A stretch of DNA of 64,000 bases from contig CM043963.1 in NCBI GenBank assembly GCA_014529385.2, positions 72,259,412-72,323,411 of the forward strand, read 5' to 3'. Position 1 is the first letter of the stretch. The number at the start of each line of letters is the position of its first letter. The position numbers and the translations under genes are program-made. This DNA comes from Adiantum capillus-veneris (taxonomy: Eukaryota; Streptophyta; Polypodiopsida; Polypodiales; Pteridaceae). This document shows positions 32,076-44,039 of this stretch, piece after piece. The notes beneath the pieces were generated by a model. The model was not told the origin of the DNA. It did no database searches and saw only the letters and a program-made list of their open reading frames with translations.

Positions 32076-33669
32076 TTTCATAATAATCAATATCTAATTA
32101 TCCTAAATGATTTTCTCATGTTAAACTGATCATTTAATATGGGGAAGTGCCAGGGGAGAAAAATCTAGAATATTGGTTAAGTTAGCAGACCGGGCACAAT
32201 AGGGATCCAAAGGAGGGAAAAATAGGGATCCAAAGGGGGGGCCATCTGAAAAAGATCTATGTGCAACAATGGGCTTAAAAGACCTTAAGGTTCAGCCCGA
32301 TAAGACTTCCAAAATGCTAAGGTTCCAAAATTCAAAGGTTGTGTCCAAAGGTCAACTTTAGGGAAAATTGGATGCTTTGTGTGTGTCCCAAAAGTCTTTG
32401 TCAAGCCCTACATAGGAGGGGGCAAGCTGAAGAAGTAGGGGATGAGAGAAAAACTCATACACACACACACAAGTTCCCTTTGTACACAAGGGGGAAAGAG
32501 GGACACATGTCAGCTCCCTAGCCCAGATGCCCACAAGGTGTACTGAAATCTTATTGGATGGCCTTGGAGGTGGACCAATGAGAATTAGGCTAGAGTAAAT
32601 ATAGTTTAATAATTTAAAAACACTTAATAAAATAACCAATAAGAATTAAGCTTTCTAGAAGACTATTGGACAGTCTCCCAAGGGAACCAATGAGCATTCA
32701 TGAGCCCAATGGCTTGCGTGATTCGTATTGGCCAAGAGGCAAAGGGGTCCAATGAGAGTTTAATTGAATTAAATAATTACCTACATCTCTCATAAAAGGG
32801 GAAAGGGGGACACATGTCAGAAGGCTATCACTTATGCTGCTTAATTGTCATTGGCTAAGCCTGGGGAGGTCAAATAGCATGCTAGCAAGAGCAAAAAGCA
32901 AGAGGGGTCGACCAAGAGAGAGAGAGGGGGCTGATTTTTGCAAGGAACTATCACACACACACTCACACAATCTGATGTGTGAAGTAAAGAAGAATCTCTC
33001 TCCTTCTCAAGCTTTAATGGAAAGCTTATCACCTACTCCAAGCTTGTGAGAAGGAAGGCCTACACCAACAACTCTTGGCTTTGTGATGCAAATCCAACCA
33101 AGAGCCAAGCTTCAATGCATGCTCATCTCCTCTACCATGCTAAGTACTAAGCTAAGCTATGATAATATGAGTGATTATGTGAGGAGATGTACATCTTTCT
33201 CATAAGAATACTCCTTCTTCCTCTCAATCTATTCTCATACCCCGCTAGCTCTCACCATCTTCAAAGGTGTGTGAGGTCTTCAGTCTAAGACCATGAGGGA
33301 TTTGATGTTGTGTTTGATAAGTGTTTTGCGTAGTGCATGAAGCTTCGATCTTCATTGCACTAGCTAGTATTGAAGGAACACAAGAAATTGTATTGTAACA
33401 TGTCTCTCTTGATGGGAAAAACCATAATACAAAGCCTTTTGGAGGGGGAACCGGCTCCATGCAAATCCGGTCTTCAACTATTTTCAATTGCTTAATTTCT
33501 CTCTCTTTTGAAGTATTGTTCATGCTATCTAACTAGGTGTTATGCTTTTTGTTGCTTTCTCCACCCAAGCACTCTTGTTATTATCATTAGGAATCTATTC
33601 TAATGAAATGCCCACTATGTTCATGCTATTTTCCGCTACACACGATTTACTAGGCCATTAAATGTTACA
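32076..33669 (+). repeat. 5' LTR of element 3
   Basis: 1594 bp. It is about 460 bp longer than the 3' LTR because 32350-32811 has no counterpart there. That extra segment includes TCATAAAAGGGG near 32788 (possible TATA box) and two copies of GGACACATGTCAG. The remainder aligns well. Confidence 0.9.
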
Positions 33670-33670
33670 T

Positions 33671-33686
33671 TGGTAGTAGCAGAGAA
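33671..33686 (+). other. Possible primer-binding site, element 3
   Basis: TGGTAGTAGCAGAGAA starts one base after the LTR. It resembles, but does not match, the initiator tRNA-Met site TGGTATCAGAGC. It may use another tRNA or have mutated. Confidence 0.4.
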
Positions 33687-34080
33687 CAAGGTTTGTCTTT
33701 TCTTGCTCAAGAAGGGAGGTCCTGAAGCTAGCTATAAATGGTTGGTACTATTAATTGCATGTGAGTAAGTAGAATAGGGATTTTTCATCCGTGTAGTGCG
33801 CCTGCCTTTGTGCAGTTAACGGGGAATCACCGTCGAGAGCTATGGTCTTTATAGTGGAGTCCTATGGGGCTTACCTACGGCTTAACCACTATTGAGCTAT
33901 TAGAATCGTGACAGGAGCTGGTGTTGTTTTATTGTTGAACGACCCTCTCTTCGATTCCTTGCAATTAATGGTATTCGAGCCAGTAGCTTGAGTGCTTTTT
34001 CTAAAGGGGTAAAGAGAGTAGCAACTAGGGCTTGAAGTGCCAAAGTACACCTAAAATGTTTACACCTAAATGTTGTTAGA

Positions 34081-36727
34081 ATGGCTGACAATAGTAGAGA
34101 GAGTGAAATTAATGTTGATAACTTTGATTTTGCTAATGAGCAAGCTACTAATGAGGCCCCGATGCTTGTTAACTATCTTGTTTCTAGGCTTCAACAAGCC
34201 ATGGGCAATCCATCCCTTCAATCTGAAGTGCAATGGCAGCTTCATGCTCATGGGATTCTTCAAGCTCCCCACCATGACGAAAGAACACCTAGGAAGCCTC
34301 CTTGAGAGACTTTGAAAAGAGGTCTCTCTCTGATTCGGGAAGAAGAAGAGGATCCCTATGAAGGGCTCATAAATTTTCTCCTTCATGACGCATCTCCTTC
34401 TCAAAGGAGAATTCAAGAGCCTCCAGCGAAGGAACGAGAAAGAAGTGAGTCTCCCGCCACCTCGGCGGAGATGGCTCCACGAAGACGGTGGGCTAAACGC
34501 TCTCCATCACCTCCAAAACAGAGAAGACCATCACATACTTCTCCACACCATACTTCAAAGAGGGATGAAAAAAATCAAGAGAAGAAAAAGGCAAGAAAGA
34601 GGACACCCTCTTCTCCATCTTCTTCATCCTCTTCCTCTTATGAAAGTGATGGTGAAGACAAAGAAGATCAAGGAAATGAAAAGGCAAGAAAGAGGTCACC
34701 CTCTTCTCCATCTTCCTCAAATTCTTCATCTTCTAAAGAAAGTGATGGTGCAACCTTTGAACCATCAAAAAGAAGAGGCCATAGGAAATCCTATGTCACG
34801 TGGAAGAGGTCGTCCAACCTCAAGAAATTCAAAGAGGGAGGGAAGAGCAACCTCTTTCCTTACCTATGATGGCACTTTTGGTGCTACGGACAAAGTCTTG
34901 GCCTTTATCCAACAATTTGATGCGGCGTTCGGAGATGAGGGATTCATGGAGTCCTCTAACCTACACCATGTAGCTATGCACTTTCAAAAGTCCGCCAGAC
35001 AATGGTGGTCTAGCCTACGGGCCAACGGTGAAGCTCCACAAACATGGAAAGCTTTAACACTAGAATGGTAACCTAACAGGACATAAAAGTGTCCTTTCAG
35101 GGTTTTGGGAAAAAATTCCAAACCCATAGTAGATCCACTCCTTTTGAAAAATCCTTTCATGAGATTATAGTTCAATAACTACTACATATGGAAAAAATGA
35201 GAAACTTGTAATTTTTCTCATCACTTGGTCACTACAAGCCTCCAAAGTTGATGGACCAGTGCATTTTGACCAAAACAGCAATTCCTTACGGTTGATTGCA
35301 TATAAATAAGAGTGGGGATTTTTGTAGGACATGAGATAAAATGCCCCGTTAACTTCAATGGGTTGGTGACCAAAACATATGGTTTCTTTTACCTCACTAA
35401 TTTGTTTTAGGGCAAAAAAAATAGGTACAAAAAAGTTGCATTTTTGCCATTCTGCGGACCTATCATCAAAGTTTCTATAGTCACGCTCAATACAAATACT
35501 ATATACATGTTTTCTTGGTTCCCTTTGGGCCTTTGGATTCAAAAGGATCCATGGAGCATGTCAAAAGGATCATGGATCTCTTAGAATTGGAAACTTGGGG
35601 GCAATGATAAAGTGCTAAATACAACAAACATGAAAAAACTAGGTTTAGCATTATGACCTCTAGAAACCCATAGAAACTACTCAATATCTAGCCAAGTTTG
35701 TAGTCTATGAGTAGATATGGTTACTACCTACAAAATACACACAATTGGCCTAAGAAACTAGCAATATTGAGAAAGTTATACTTGCTACTCTAAAATGTAT
35801 CCTATTCTTCAGCAATCAAAAAACTCAACCATCATCATATACTATGCTATATAGCATATTAGGTCCCCCAAAACTCAAGGAATATTAGCTTTATGTTATA
35901 CATTACACTTACAAAATCAAAATTGAATTTGGATATCAAGAAAGCTACCAAAAAAATCATAAAAGTGCTAGTTTTGGCCAAAAAACAGGATTATGCAACT
36001 CTTGTAAATTGGTCATAACTTTCAATTTTGACACTTAGCTCTCCTCTCCCTACAAGCATCAAAACATGTTGAGAACTATGAAGTCCTAACCTCTAGCCAT
36101 CTGAACCTCACAAACATGAAGTTTAGAGTACTATAGTTGCCAAAAATTGAAAAAAAGGCAAAAACAGGACCCATTTTTTCACACAGTTTAGGTTCAAAAA
36201 TGTTGTGCAAGAGTAAGGTTACTGGTAAGATCGATACTCCAAAAAAAAAGCTAAGTTTTTTCAGCTCATAAGGCAACTTTGTGGATATATAGCACCTAGA
36301 AACTCATTTTCATACGCAAAATGGTCACTTAACAGGACACAAAAGTGTCCAAGGACATAAAAGTGTCCTGTTACCATTCTAGTGTTAAGAGCTTCCATTA
36401 TGAAGCAGTTTTTGGCCACCGATGCCAAAGAAAAAGTACTCACCGAATGGCAAAACTTGAATCTCTCCCCCTATGAATCCATCCACAAATATGTAGACAA
36501 GTTTTGGAACCTACAACTCAAAGCAACTTTCTTCAAAAAGTTGGATTTTGGAGAGCAAAAGCAGCAATTTTGTGTGGGCTTAACATAAGAAATGGTGGAG
36601 TATGTCAACTCCCAAAGGCCACGAACCATATCAGTCAAAATACATCATACTATGGTGGACTCTTGACTCAATTTCCAAACAAGGGATAAGAGGGATTCTA
36701 AGCCCCCTGAAAACAAGGGTATCTTCT
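34081..36727 (+). pseudogene. gag of element 3, interrupted
   Basis: ATG at 34081. The N-terminal part is Ser/Arg/Lys-rich with a TGA at 34303 (one change from CGA) and a frame change near 34790. The capsid segment then reads FLTYDGTFGATDKVLAFIQQ, with FQKSARQWWSSLRANGE. At 35057 it is cut by the TTAA element and resumes exactly at 36385-36388; with one TTAA retained the two halves join in frame (capsid continues RASIMKQFLATDAKEK). It ends in the linker RDKRDSKPPENKG, where the inverted block begins. Confidence 0.85.
35058..36384. mobile_element. Non-autonomous DNA transposon with TTAA duplication and piggyBac-like ends
   Basis: 1327 bp. Perfect terminal inverted repeats start CACTAGAATGGTAAC (35058) and end GTTACCATTCTAGTG (36384), flanked by TTAA on both sides (35054-35057, 36385-36388). 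Just inside each end lie imperfect palindromes of the form GGACAYAAAAGTGTCC, one at the left and two at the right. No transposase is encoded; the interior is AT-rich and the frames are short. TTAA duplication with a C.CTAGAA terminus is the piggyBac superfamily pattern. CACTA-like bases at the ends could suggest En/Spm, but that group makes 3-bp duplications. Confidence 0.85.
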
Positions 36728-37720
36728 AGGATCTCTATCCGACACTATGGACATTGGCAAGCCATGGTACTTGAAAATTTGTGAAATGAAGAGGGTTGCC
36801 ATTTGATGGGCTTTGATAGTATTTTTGACATGTATAAAATGAGCTTCTTTACTGAACCTGTCTACCGTCCATATTCCCGTATTCCCATGGATAGACTTAG
36901 GCAATCCAAAGATAAAATCCATGGATATGCTCTCCCATGGTGAATTAGGGATTGGCAAGGGTTGAAGCAATCCAAGTTGCTTCCCTCTATCAAATTTTTT
37001 ATTTTGGCATACCACACATTTAGAAACATACTCTTGTATGTTCGCTTTGATGGTAGGCCAATAGAAATATGTTTCAATTCCCTTTAGGGTAGACTGAATC
37101 CCTCTATGCCCCGCATAAGGAGGAGCATGAGATTCATACATTACTTTCTCATGTAGTGAGCTAGTAACACATAGTCTATTGTCGTAGAGAAGATAAGCAT
37201 CTTGTAAATTAAATGGTTCCTCTTTCTTCCCTAGTGCAAGGGCTGAAATCACATCTCTAATATCGGGATCAATAGCATACTCATCTATCATAGAAGATAG
37301 ATCATTGTGAGTTGCTATGGAATCCGCATTCACTCTCGGCTGTCTTGAGAGTGCATCGGCTACTTGATTATGCTTGCCAGAAATGTGAGCAATATGAAAA
37401 TGAAATTGTGAAAGGAAATTTGCCCACCTCATTTGTTTGTCCAAGAGCTTGGTCTACGTCATGAAGTACTTAAGACTTTGGTGATCCGTTCGCAGAATAA
37501 AAGGAGTCCCCAATAAATAGTGCTTCCATGAGTCTAAGGCATGTAGAACTGCAAGGAGGTCCTTTTCATATATGCCTAGAGCTTGATCAACAGGTACCAC
37601 AAGCATCACATTGGACCTCAAATGGTTTTGAGAGATCCGATAGTGTAAGCACATGTTGAGAGATAAGCTTTTCTTTAAGCTTTTAGAAAGCATTGTTCTC
37701 CTTGGCAGACTATGCATTTT
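36728..37720 (-). pseudogene. RNase H and N-terminal integrase of element 3 (inverted block)
   Basis: The minus-strand frame 37454-37717 has the RNase H end (LLAVLHALDSWKHYLLG, LRTDHQSLKYFMT). After a break, 36698-37444 has HISGKHNQVADALSRQP, the integrase zinc finger (HAPPYAGHRG...CVVCQNKK) and the core (SISMDFIFGLPKS, VDRFSKEAHFI, MSIVSDRDPR). The match stops at SDRDPR near 36728. The continuation of the core is on the opposite strand at about 39400, so the gene is split by an inversion breakpoint. Confidence 0.9.
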
Positions 37721-38560
37721 TCTTTGTTAGGTCATGTAATGGTCCTGCTATTAGTGATAAATTTTCTATGAAGCATCTATAGTATGCGCACATACCTATA
37801 AAGCTTCTTAATTCATGAAGATTCCTTGATTTAGGCCATCCTTTTATTAACTCTGACTTTGATGGATCCATTTGGATTCCATCTTGAGAGATAATGTGAC
37901 CGAAATACTGAATCTCTTGTAAGAAAAATGCACTTTTCTTTCGATTAACATAAAGTTTATTCTCTCTTAAAACTTAAAATATTACCTGGAGGTGTCGCTT
38001 GTGTTCGTGTAATGAATTAGAGTAGATGATGATATCATCAAAGCACACTCCAGTAAAGGTTTGGTGAGGCCTGAACAGCTTCTCCATCAAGCGGTTGAAT
38101 GTGGCTGGTGCATTGGTCAAGCCAAAAGGCATGACAATGTATTCATAAAGACCAAACGTAGTGCAAAATGCGGTCTTTACAATGTTTTGATCAACTATCC
38201 TTATTTGATGATAGCCACTTTTTAGGTCAATCCTACTAAAGTAGGTGGAGCCTTATAGATTATCAAATAGGTCTTCTACTGGTGGAACAGGAAACCTATT
38301 TTTGATAGTGATCGTATTTAGTGCTCTATAGTCGACACACATACGATATGTGTCGTCTTTCTTTTGCACTAGTAGCATAGGAGAACAAAATTGAGATGAC
38401 CTAGGCCTAACCATGCATGCCCTTCTCAACTAACTCATGCACTTGCCACATAATCTCCTCTTGTTGAGCTTGAGAAACTCTATAAGGAGTTTTGTTAGGT
38501 GGTGAGCTTCCTGGAAGAAGTTCAATTGCATGGTCATCATTACCTCGTTTAGGAGGTAGC
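37721..38560 (-). pseudogene. Reverse transcriptase of element 3 (inverted block)
   Basis: Translating the minus strand gives a chromovirus-type RT. It has FSRIDLKSGYHQIRI near 38230, EYIVMPFGLTNAPATFNRLM near 38110 and the catalytic FDDIIIYS near 38030. The FGHIISQDGIQMDPSK motif follows near 37880. The active-site Asp pair is present. A few stops and frameshifts break the frame. Confidence 0.85.
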
Positions 38561-38561
38561 T

Positions 38562-39395
38562 TTAAAGGGATGTCTTGACATCTTGAAACCCGTTGAGAAA
38601 ATTGGATAACTCTAAATCCTTTTGGTTGTGTATATTTTCTTTTGCTAAAATATTAGGTTCATTTTCAGAATCTTTAACAAAAATCATGTACACAGAAATA
38701 GAGCTCTTTATTGACTTGTTGAAAGCTTGTGTATGTACAATGGGTATAGTGTTACCCATTTCCTTAGCATCTATATACATATCTTTTTCCCTGAACTTAA
38801 AGGAGATTCTCCTTTTAGGGAATTTAACATTGGCAGCCATGCGATCGAACCATGGTGCCCCTAGGATTACATCCTCATGCTTGAGAGGAGAGATAAAGAA
38901 GTCATCTTGTCCACATAGCTTTGGACATGGAGCCTCGATTTCCCGATTAAGGGAGTGACTGAAGCTTCTTGCCCTTTGAAAGCACCGTCTACGGGTAGGA
39001 CATTTCCCATGTCGTAGGCTTGTATGCCTAGCTTGTGTGGCCAACTCTATAGATATAAAATTGTGAGTAGAACTGGGGTCAAAAGAGAATAAAAGAATCA
39101 TGTTCTCTTACCTTTCCCCAAGCATGGCATAGACGAGATCCTTTGTGGTGAGTTTCCTCGTCTTGGATTTTGACCAAAGTAGCTCTAGGAGGACCATGGC
39201 GTTCGTTCTTTTGGGGACAAGCGCGGTATGCATGCCCTTGTTTGCCGCACTTGAAACACCTGTTATCCTTGCGATAACACTCAAGCTCTTCCGGAGAGAG
39301 TTTATTTTTGCCTTTATAAACTCCCTTCTCTTTAGCTTTATTGGAGTTGCCCTTAGAAGACTTTTGGACATTGTCCTTCCCCTTAGGCTAATTGG
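38562..39395 (-). pseudogene. Nucleocapsid zinc knuckle and protease of element 3 (inverted block)
   Basis: Minus-strand 39108-39395 encodes the lysine-rich end of gag and an intact knuckle CFKCGKQGHAYRACPQ (about 39225). 38562-39101 holds the protease (FDPSSTHNFISIELA, with Asp-Pro-Ser in place of the usual Asp-Ser/Thr-Gly turn, and DVILGAPWFDRMAANVKFPK). A short overlap or frame change separates them. Gag upstream of this point is on the plus strand at 34081-36727, which defines the inversion. Confidence 0.85.
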
Positions 39396-40251
39396 TTTTT
39401 TTTGGAAGGGTCTCTTTGAGAATTTAGTAACAAGGATAAACTTCTCTTTGTCCTATCACCCGCAAACGGATGGCCAAAGTGAAATAGCTAACCTAACAAT
39501 TCTCGATCTACTAAAATCCTATGTAAAGGAAGTATATCAAAGATCCCAATGGGAGAAGTACTTACCCTTAGTGGAGTATGCCTACAATAACACTGTACAT
39601 ACTTCCACAGGGAAAGCACCTTTTGAGGTAATTGAGGGAAGATCAAAAAGTCCCTTGCTACTTAAGGTACAGGGGAAGATCTTTGCTGCAGATGAGTATA
39701 GCCGAGACCTACAAGAATCTTTCCAAAAGATTAAGGATGCTATCTCTATCTCACAGCAAAGGCAAAAGGCTGCTACTGACAACCACAGAAGAGCCCAAGC
39801 CTTTAAAGAAAATGATTGGGTCTTACTCAAATTTCCCAAGGTTCGATTAAGGCACACAACGGGCAAGAATCCTACAGGACACCAAAAGTACTATGCTAAG
39901 TTAGCAAAAAGGTACTACATGCCAATGAATGAGATGGCCTATCAACTCAAGTTTCCCAACCATTGGCTCATACACAATGCTTTCCATGTGAGCCTACTAA
40001 CCCCTTACAAAGGAGAGACACCTCAAGAACCAGCTATTGAAGACCCACCGAAGATCGAGGACCAAGAAGAGATGCTGCAGCCTGAGTCCATTCTCCGACA
40101 TGAAGACAAGGTACTAAGAGGTGGTAAGACTATCCGACGATATCTTATTAAGTTTAAGAATTATCCTTTTGAAGATGCTAGATGGATGCAAGGCATACAA
40201 TTAAAGGATAACCTAAACCTTGTCAATGCTTACAATGCTTCCCAAGAGTAA
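39396..40251 (+). pseudogene. C-terminal integrase and chromodomain of element 3
   Basis: The plus-strand frame picks up the integrase core after the breakpoint: FWKGLFENL, FSLSYHPQTDGQSE (third catalytic residue region) and YLPLVEYAYNNTVH. It continues through the GPF/Y-like region (ENDWVLLKFPKVRL, YQLKFPNHWLIHNAFHVSLL) to a chromodomain (RRYLIKFKNYPFEDARWM) near 40135-40200. This part is uninterrupted to the TAA after ASQE. The chromodomain is typical of chromoviruses and steers insertion to particular chromatin. Confidence 0.9.
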
Positions 40252-40607
40252 GCAAATGTACAAATGTTAAAAATGAACAAAGTTTTTGTCTTATAAGACT
40301 CTCTTTTTCTTTATTGTGGACAAAAAATGAAGTAGTATGCATGCTTATATCAAGTTTGCGGAGATGACGTCTCCCGAACACCAAGTACAGCTTGTCACTC
40401 TACTATGGAAGATTGATAGGACTAATGTGCAGACATGCTTGCGATAGCCTTAGGCTCTCAAGCACCAAATGGACTAGTCATCCATTCTGCAACGATTTCG
40501 TAGGGTAACATAGGGATCCTCTACCCACTCAGAAAAAGAACTCATGAATATGCTTTATCTTCTCTACACCATAGTCGAGGATGACAATGATTTCAAGAGA
40601 GAGGTAA

Positions 40608-41739
40608 TGTCATAATAATCAATATCTAATTCTCCTAAATGATTTTCTGATGTTAAATTGATCATTTAATATGGGAAAGTGCCAGGGGAGAAAAATCTAG
40701 AATATTGGTTAAGTTAGCAGACCGGCCACAGTAGGGATCAAAACGAGGGAAAATAGGGATCCAAAGGGGGGGCCATATGCAAAAGAGCTATGTGCAACAA
40801 TGGGCTTAATAGACCTTAAGGTTCAGCCCTTTAAGACTTCCAAAATGCTAAGGTTCCAAAATTCAAAGGTTGTGTCCAAAGGACACATGTCGGAAGGCTA
40901 TCACTTATGCTACTTAGTTGTCATTGGCTAAGCCTGGGTAGGTCCAATAGGATGCTAGCAAGAGAAAAAGGCAAGAGGGTTCGACCAAGAGATAGAGGGG
41001 GCCGATTTTTGCAAGGAATTATCACACACACACTCACACAATCTGATGTGTGAAGTAAAGAAGAATCTCTCTCCTTCTCAAGCTTTAATGGAAAGCTTAT
41101 CACCTACTCCAAGCTTGTGAGAAGGAAGGCCTACACCAACAACTCTTGGCTTTGTGATGCAAATCCAACCAAGAGCCAAGCTTCAATGCATGCTCATCTC
41201 CTCTACCATGCTAAGTACTAAGCTAAGCTATGATAATATGAGTGATTATGTGAGGAGATGTACATCTTTCTCATAAGAATACTCCTTCTTCCTCTCAATC
41301 TACTCTCATACCCCGCTAGCTCTCACCATCTTCGAAGGTGTGTGAGGTCTTCAGTCTAAGACCATGAGGGATTTGATGTTGTGTTTGATAAGTGTTTTGT
41401 GTAGTGCATGAAGCTTCGATCTTCATTGCACTAGCTAGTATTGAAGGAACACAAGAAATTGTATTGTAAAATGTCTCTCTTGATGGGAGAAACCATAATA
41501 CAAAGCCTTTTGGAGGGGGAACTGGCTCCATGCAAATCCGGTCTTCAACTGTTGTCAATTGCTTAATTTCTCTCTCTTTTGAAGTATTGTTCATGCTATC
41601 TAACTAGGTGTTAGCTTTTTTTTGCTTTCTCCACCCAAGCACTCTTGTTATTATCATTAGGAATCTATTCTAATGAAAAGCCCACTATGTTCATGCTATT
41701 TTCCGCTTCACACAAGTTACTAGGCCATTAAATGTTACA
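40608..41739 (+). repeat. 3' LTR of element 3
   Basis: 1132 bp, preceded by the purine tract AAGAGAGAGG and starting TGTCATAATAATC. It lacks the 460-bp segment present in the 5' LTR; the junction is at GTCCAAAGGACACATGTC near 40875-40892. Confidence 0.93.
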
Positions 41740-41744
41740 AAATT

Positions 41745-43990
41745 GACCCTGCCACACAAGCCTTGCTCATGAGCAAGGCTTGCTCCTTTGTCCAAACATG
41801 ATAACATGTAAATAGTTGTTATGTTCATCAAGTGTGAGATACCTGTGGATAACAACCTTGAGATAAGCTCAACAAAAATAGACCTACTTACTGACAATCT
41901 TGGCGACCTATTGGCTTTGTCTATTACTAGTCAATGCTTGATGACGTGCTCTCTAATCAAAGGATGACCAATGTACCTTTGTTGTATGGAGCCGTGCTCT
42001 GATCTAAAGACCCTTGTGCCCATGCTAAAAGTCAAGATAGAGGTTAAAGAAAATTGAGCTTGCGGATCCCCAACCTTGTCGAGTAGTATGCCATATTGGA
42101 AGCATAACATTTTGACAATTGATATCTAAATTAATTTTATGAATAAATCATAGTACTTCGTTGGTCCTTTCATTTACATGCAGCCGTTGCTATTGCCAAC
42201 CTCTTATCAGCAATTTGTCGTCGGCTATGCTTTCACTGTGATACCTTGTCTTTGACTTTTGGTAGCTTGCTGACCCTACATTTGATCCAAAGGCAAGGTA
42301 CATGTAGCAGTAGTAGTAGAAGAAGAAGAAGAAGAAGATAAAGGGGATGTTTTATAAGGGGTTAAGACACTGCTCCAATCCTAAAGTTTGGTTGTAATAC
42401 CTATACTCTTTCATTAGATTTATCTCTATAACCATATGTGGTTACCCAATGCAACTCATTTTAAACTCTATGATTAGAATCCAGGCTTCTTATGTAACCT
42501 TCAAGTTAGATGGGTGGTTGGCTGGTAAACCTTTAACTTACATTCTAATGTGACCAATCCTTAAAGTTAAGTATACATCCATGAACCTCTATGGGCAAGA
42601 ATACACCCTTCTACATAGAACTCCCTAACACATTCTACTCATGTTATGCACACATGCTACACATTGTAACCCACATGATACTTTCTCTCTATATGTGGTG
42701 TATATCCCTATGATCTTTATTTCCACATTTCATCTTGAGCCAATAAAACCACTATGAAAAGCCTGTATCAAGCCCTTTCAATTCTCTAATCAAACAAGTT
42801 CCATTCCATTGTGTATTGAGTCCACTCTAATCTATTTATTCTTTGTTGCTAAGGTGCCTACATAATGATGACTTCCACACTGGTTTATCCAACATAGCTC
42901 TTATACTTTTATGGAGGTATGGGTCACAAAGAAAACTTCCAAGGGCTAGAGCTTGAACTTGCATCATCCTAGACTAATGCTTGTATGCACGTTGTATTGC
43001 CACTCCATTAAGCACCCTCATGGTGAATTGAAAGTAGCTTAGTATTTTGATACATTAATAGATTTTCAAGCACATCTATAATAGTACTTTTGCATCTACC
43101 TCCACCTTTATCTACCCCCTCTTCCCGCCTCTTGATGGTGTCTTTGCATCTGCTTAAACATATAAGGCAACCTCACACCATCAATATCTTGTCATGTCCC
43201 CAATGACATCTTGGGAGATTGTCTTTGATTTTTGAACATTGAATAGCTAATGGCACCCTACTAGCTTGCACCCTTATTTTTCTTGTTAGAAAAAAGTTCC
43301 TAAGACCTTAGCAAGGCTAAGTGGGCAAGGCCTAGTGGCACAACCACATGGATGACATGCAAGGGGATCTCTCTAGGCCAAGGGCTATAAGTAAATGGAG
43401 AGAATAGTTGGGAGGAGTGTCAATCATAATCCTATAAGAATAGTAGCCTTTCGTATCAAAGTAGGCATGGTCGTTTTTGGGCTACACACTAGAACCATTC
43501 CGTGACATGGAGGTTGTTGCATGAGAATTGCATGGCTGGCATGAGCCATCCATAACAATTAGCAAACAAGGAGAGTTTGATGTGCAAAATGAGTAGGAGT
43601 AGCTCCAAAAATCTTTGCCATGCATCTACGGGTAATTTTGTCTCCATGAGCAATGCCACCCGAGCATCATAGCACACATAGTAAGAATTTTCTCTCTTCT
43701 ATAGATGTTGTAATCTTCTCATGCCATAGCTCAAGATCCATTTTCCATTTGGGTGCCCCTTTTGAGTTAGAGTAAGTGGCCATCCTTTGGCCAAACCCTT
43801 CAAGGGGTTTATTCCCACACAAAACAAGGCTTTGACACATTCCCCAAAGCTCGAGTTTCTTGAGAATTTCTTTAGACATTGAATTTAAGTGAGTTTTGCA
43901 TTTGCTAAGCATGTAAATTTAGAAATTGAATTTATGATTTTTCCAAATTTTGTAGAAATTTCACATTTTAAGAAAAGCAAGATGTCAATG
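41745..43990. other. No recognisable gene
   Basis: AT-rich sequence with a short (AGA)n run near 42320. Minus-strand frames near 43490-43912 (62 and 81 codons) show no domain. Confidence 0.45.
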
Positions 43991-44039
43991 GATTCAACCT
44001 CTTTTGTCAAATCATCACTTTAACTTTGAAACTGGTTTG

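Larger units (their letters stand above)
32076..41739 (+). mobile_element. Chromodomain Ty3/gypsy element 3, rearranged
   Basis: LTRs at 32076-33669 and 40608-41739 end in AAATGTTACA. The target duplication is AAATT (32071-32075 and 41740-41744). The 3' LTR starts TGTCATAA; the 5' LTR has TTTCATAA. Gag is on the plus strand, and so are the integrase C-terminus and chromodomain. The block between them (about 36728-39395: nucleocapsid, protease, RT, RNase H, first part of integrase) is inverted. A 1.3-kb DNA element with TTAA flanks interrupts gag. The copy is dead. Confidence 0.93.

Noticed and set aside
33671-33686. A tRNA gene start at the element 3 LTR border
   Set aside because: No cloverleaf arms or A/B boxes follow; the primer-binding site explanation is simpler.
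35165-35542. A 125-codon minus-strand frame inside the TTAA element as a transposase
   Set aside because: No DDE motifs or Cys-rich finger are visible, and it is far too short for a piggyBac transposase.
35058-36384. Assignment of the TTAA element to CACTA because its ends read CACTA...TAGTG
   Set aside because: CACTA elements make 3-bp duplications and have long subterminal arrays. Here the 4-bp TTAA duplication restores the gag frame.
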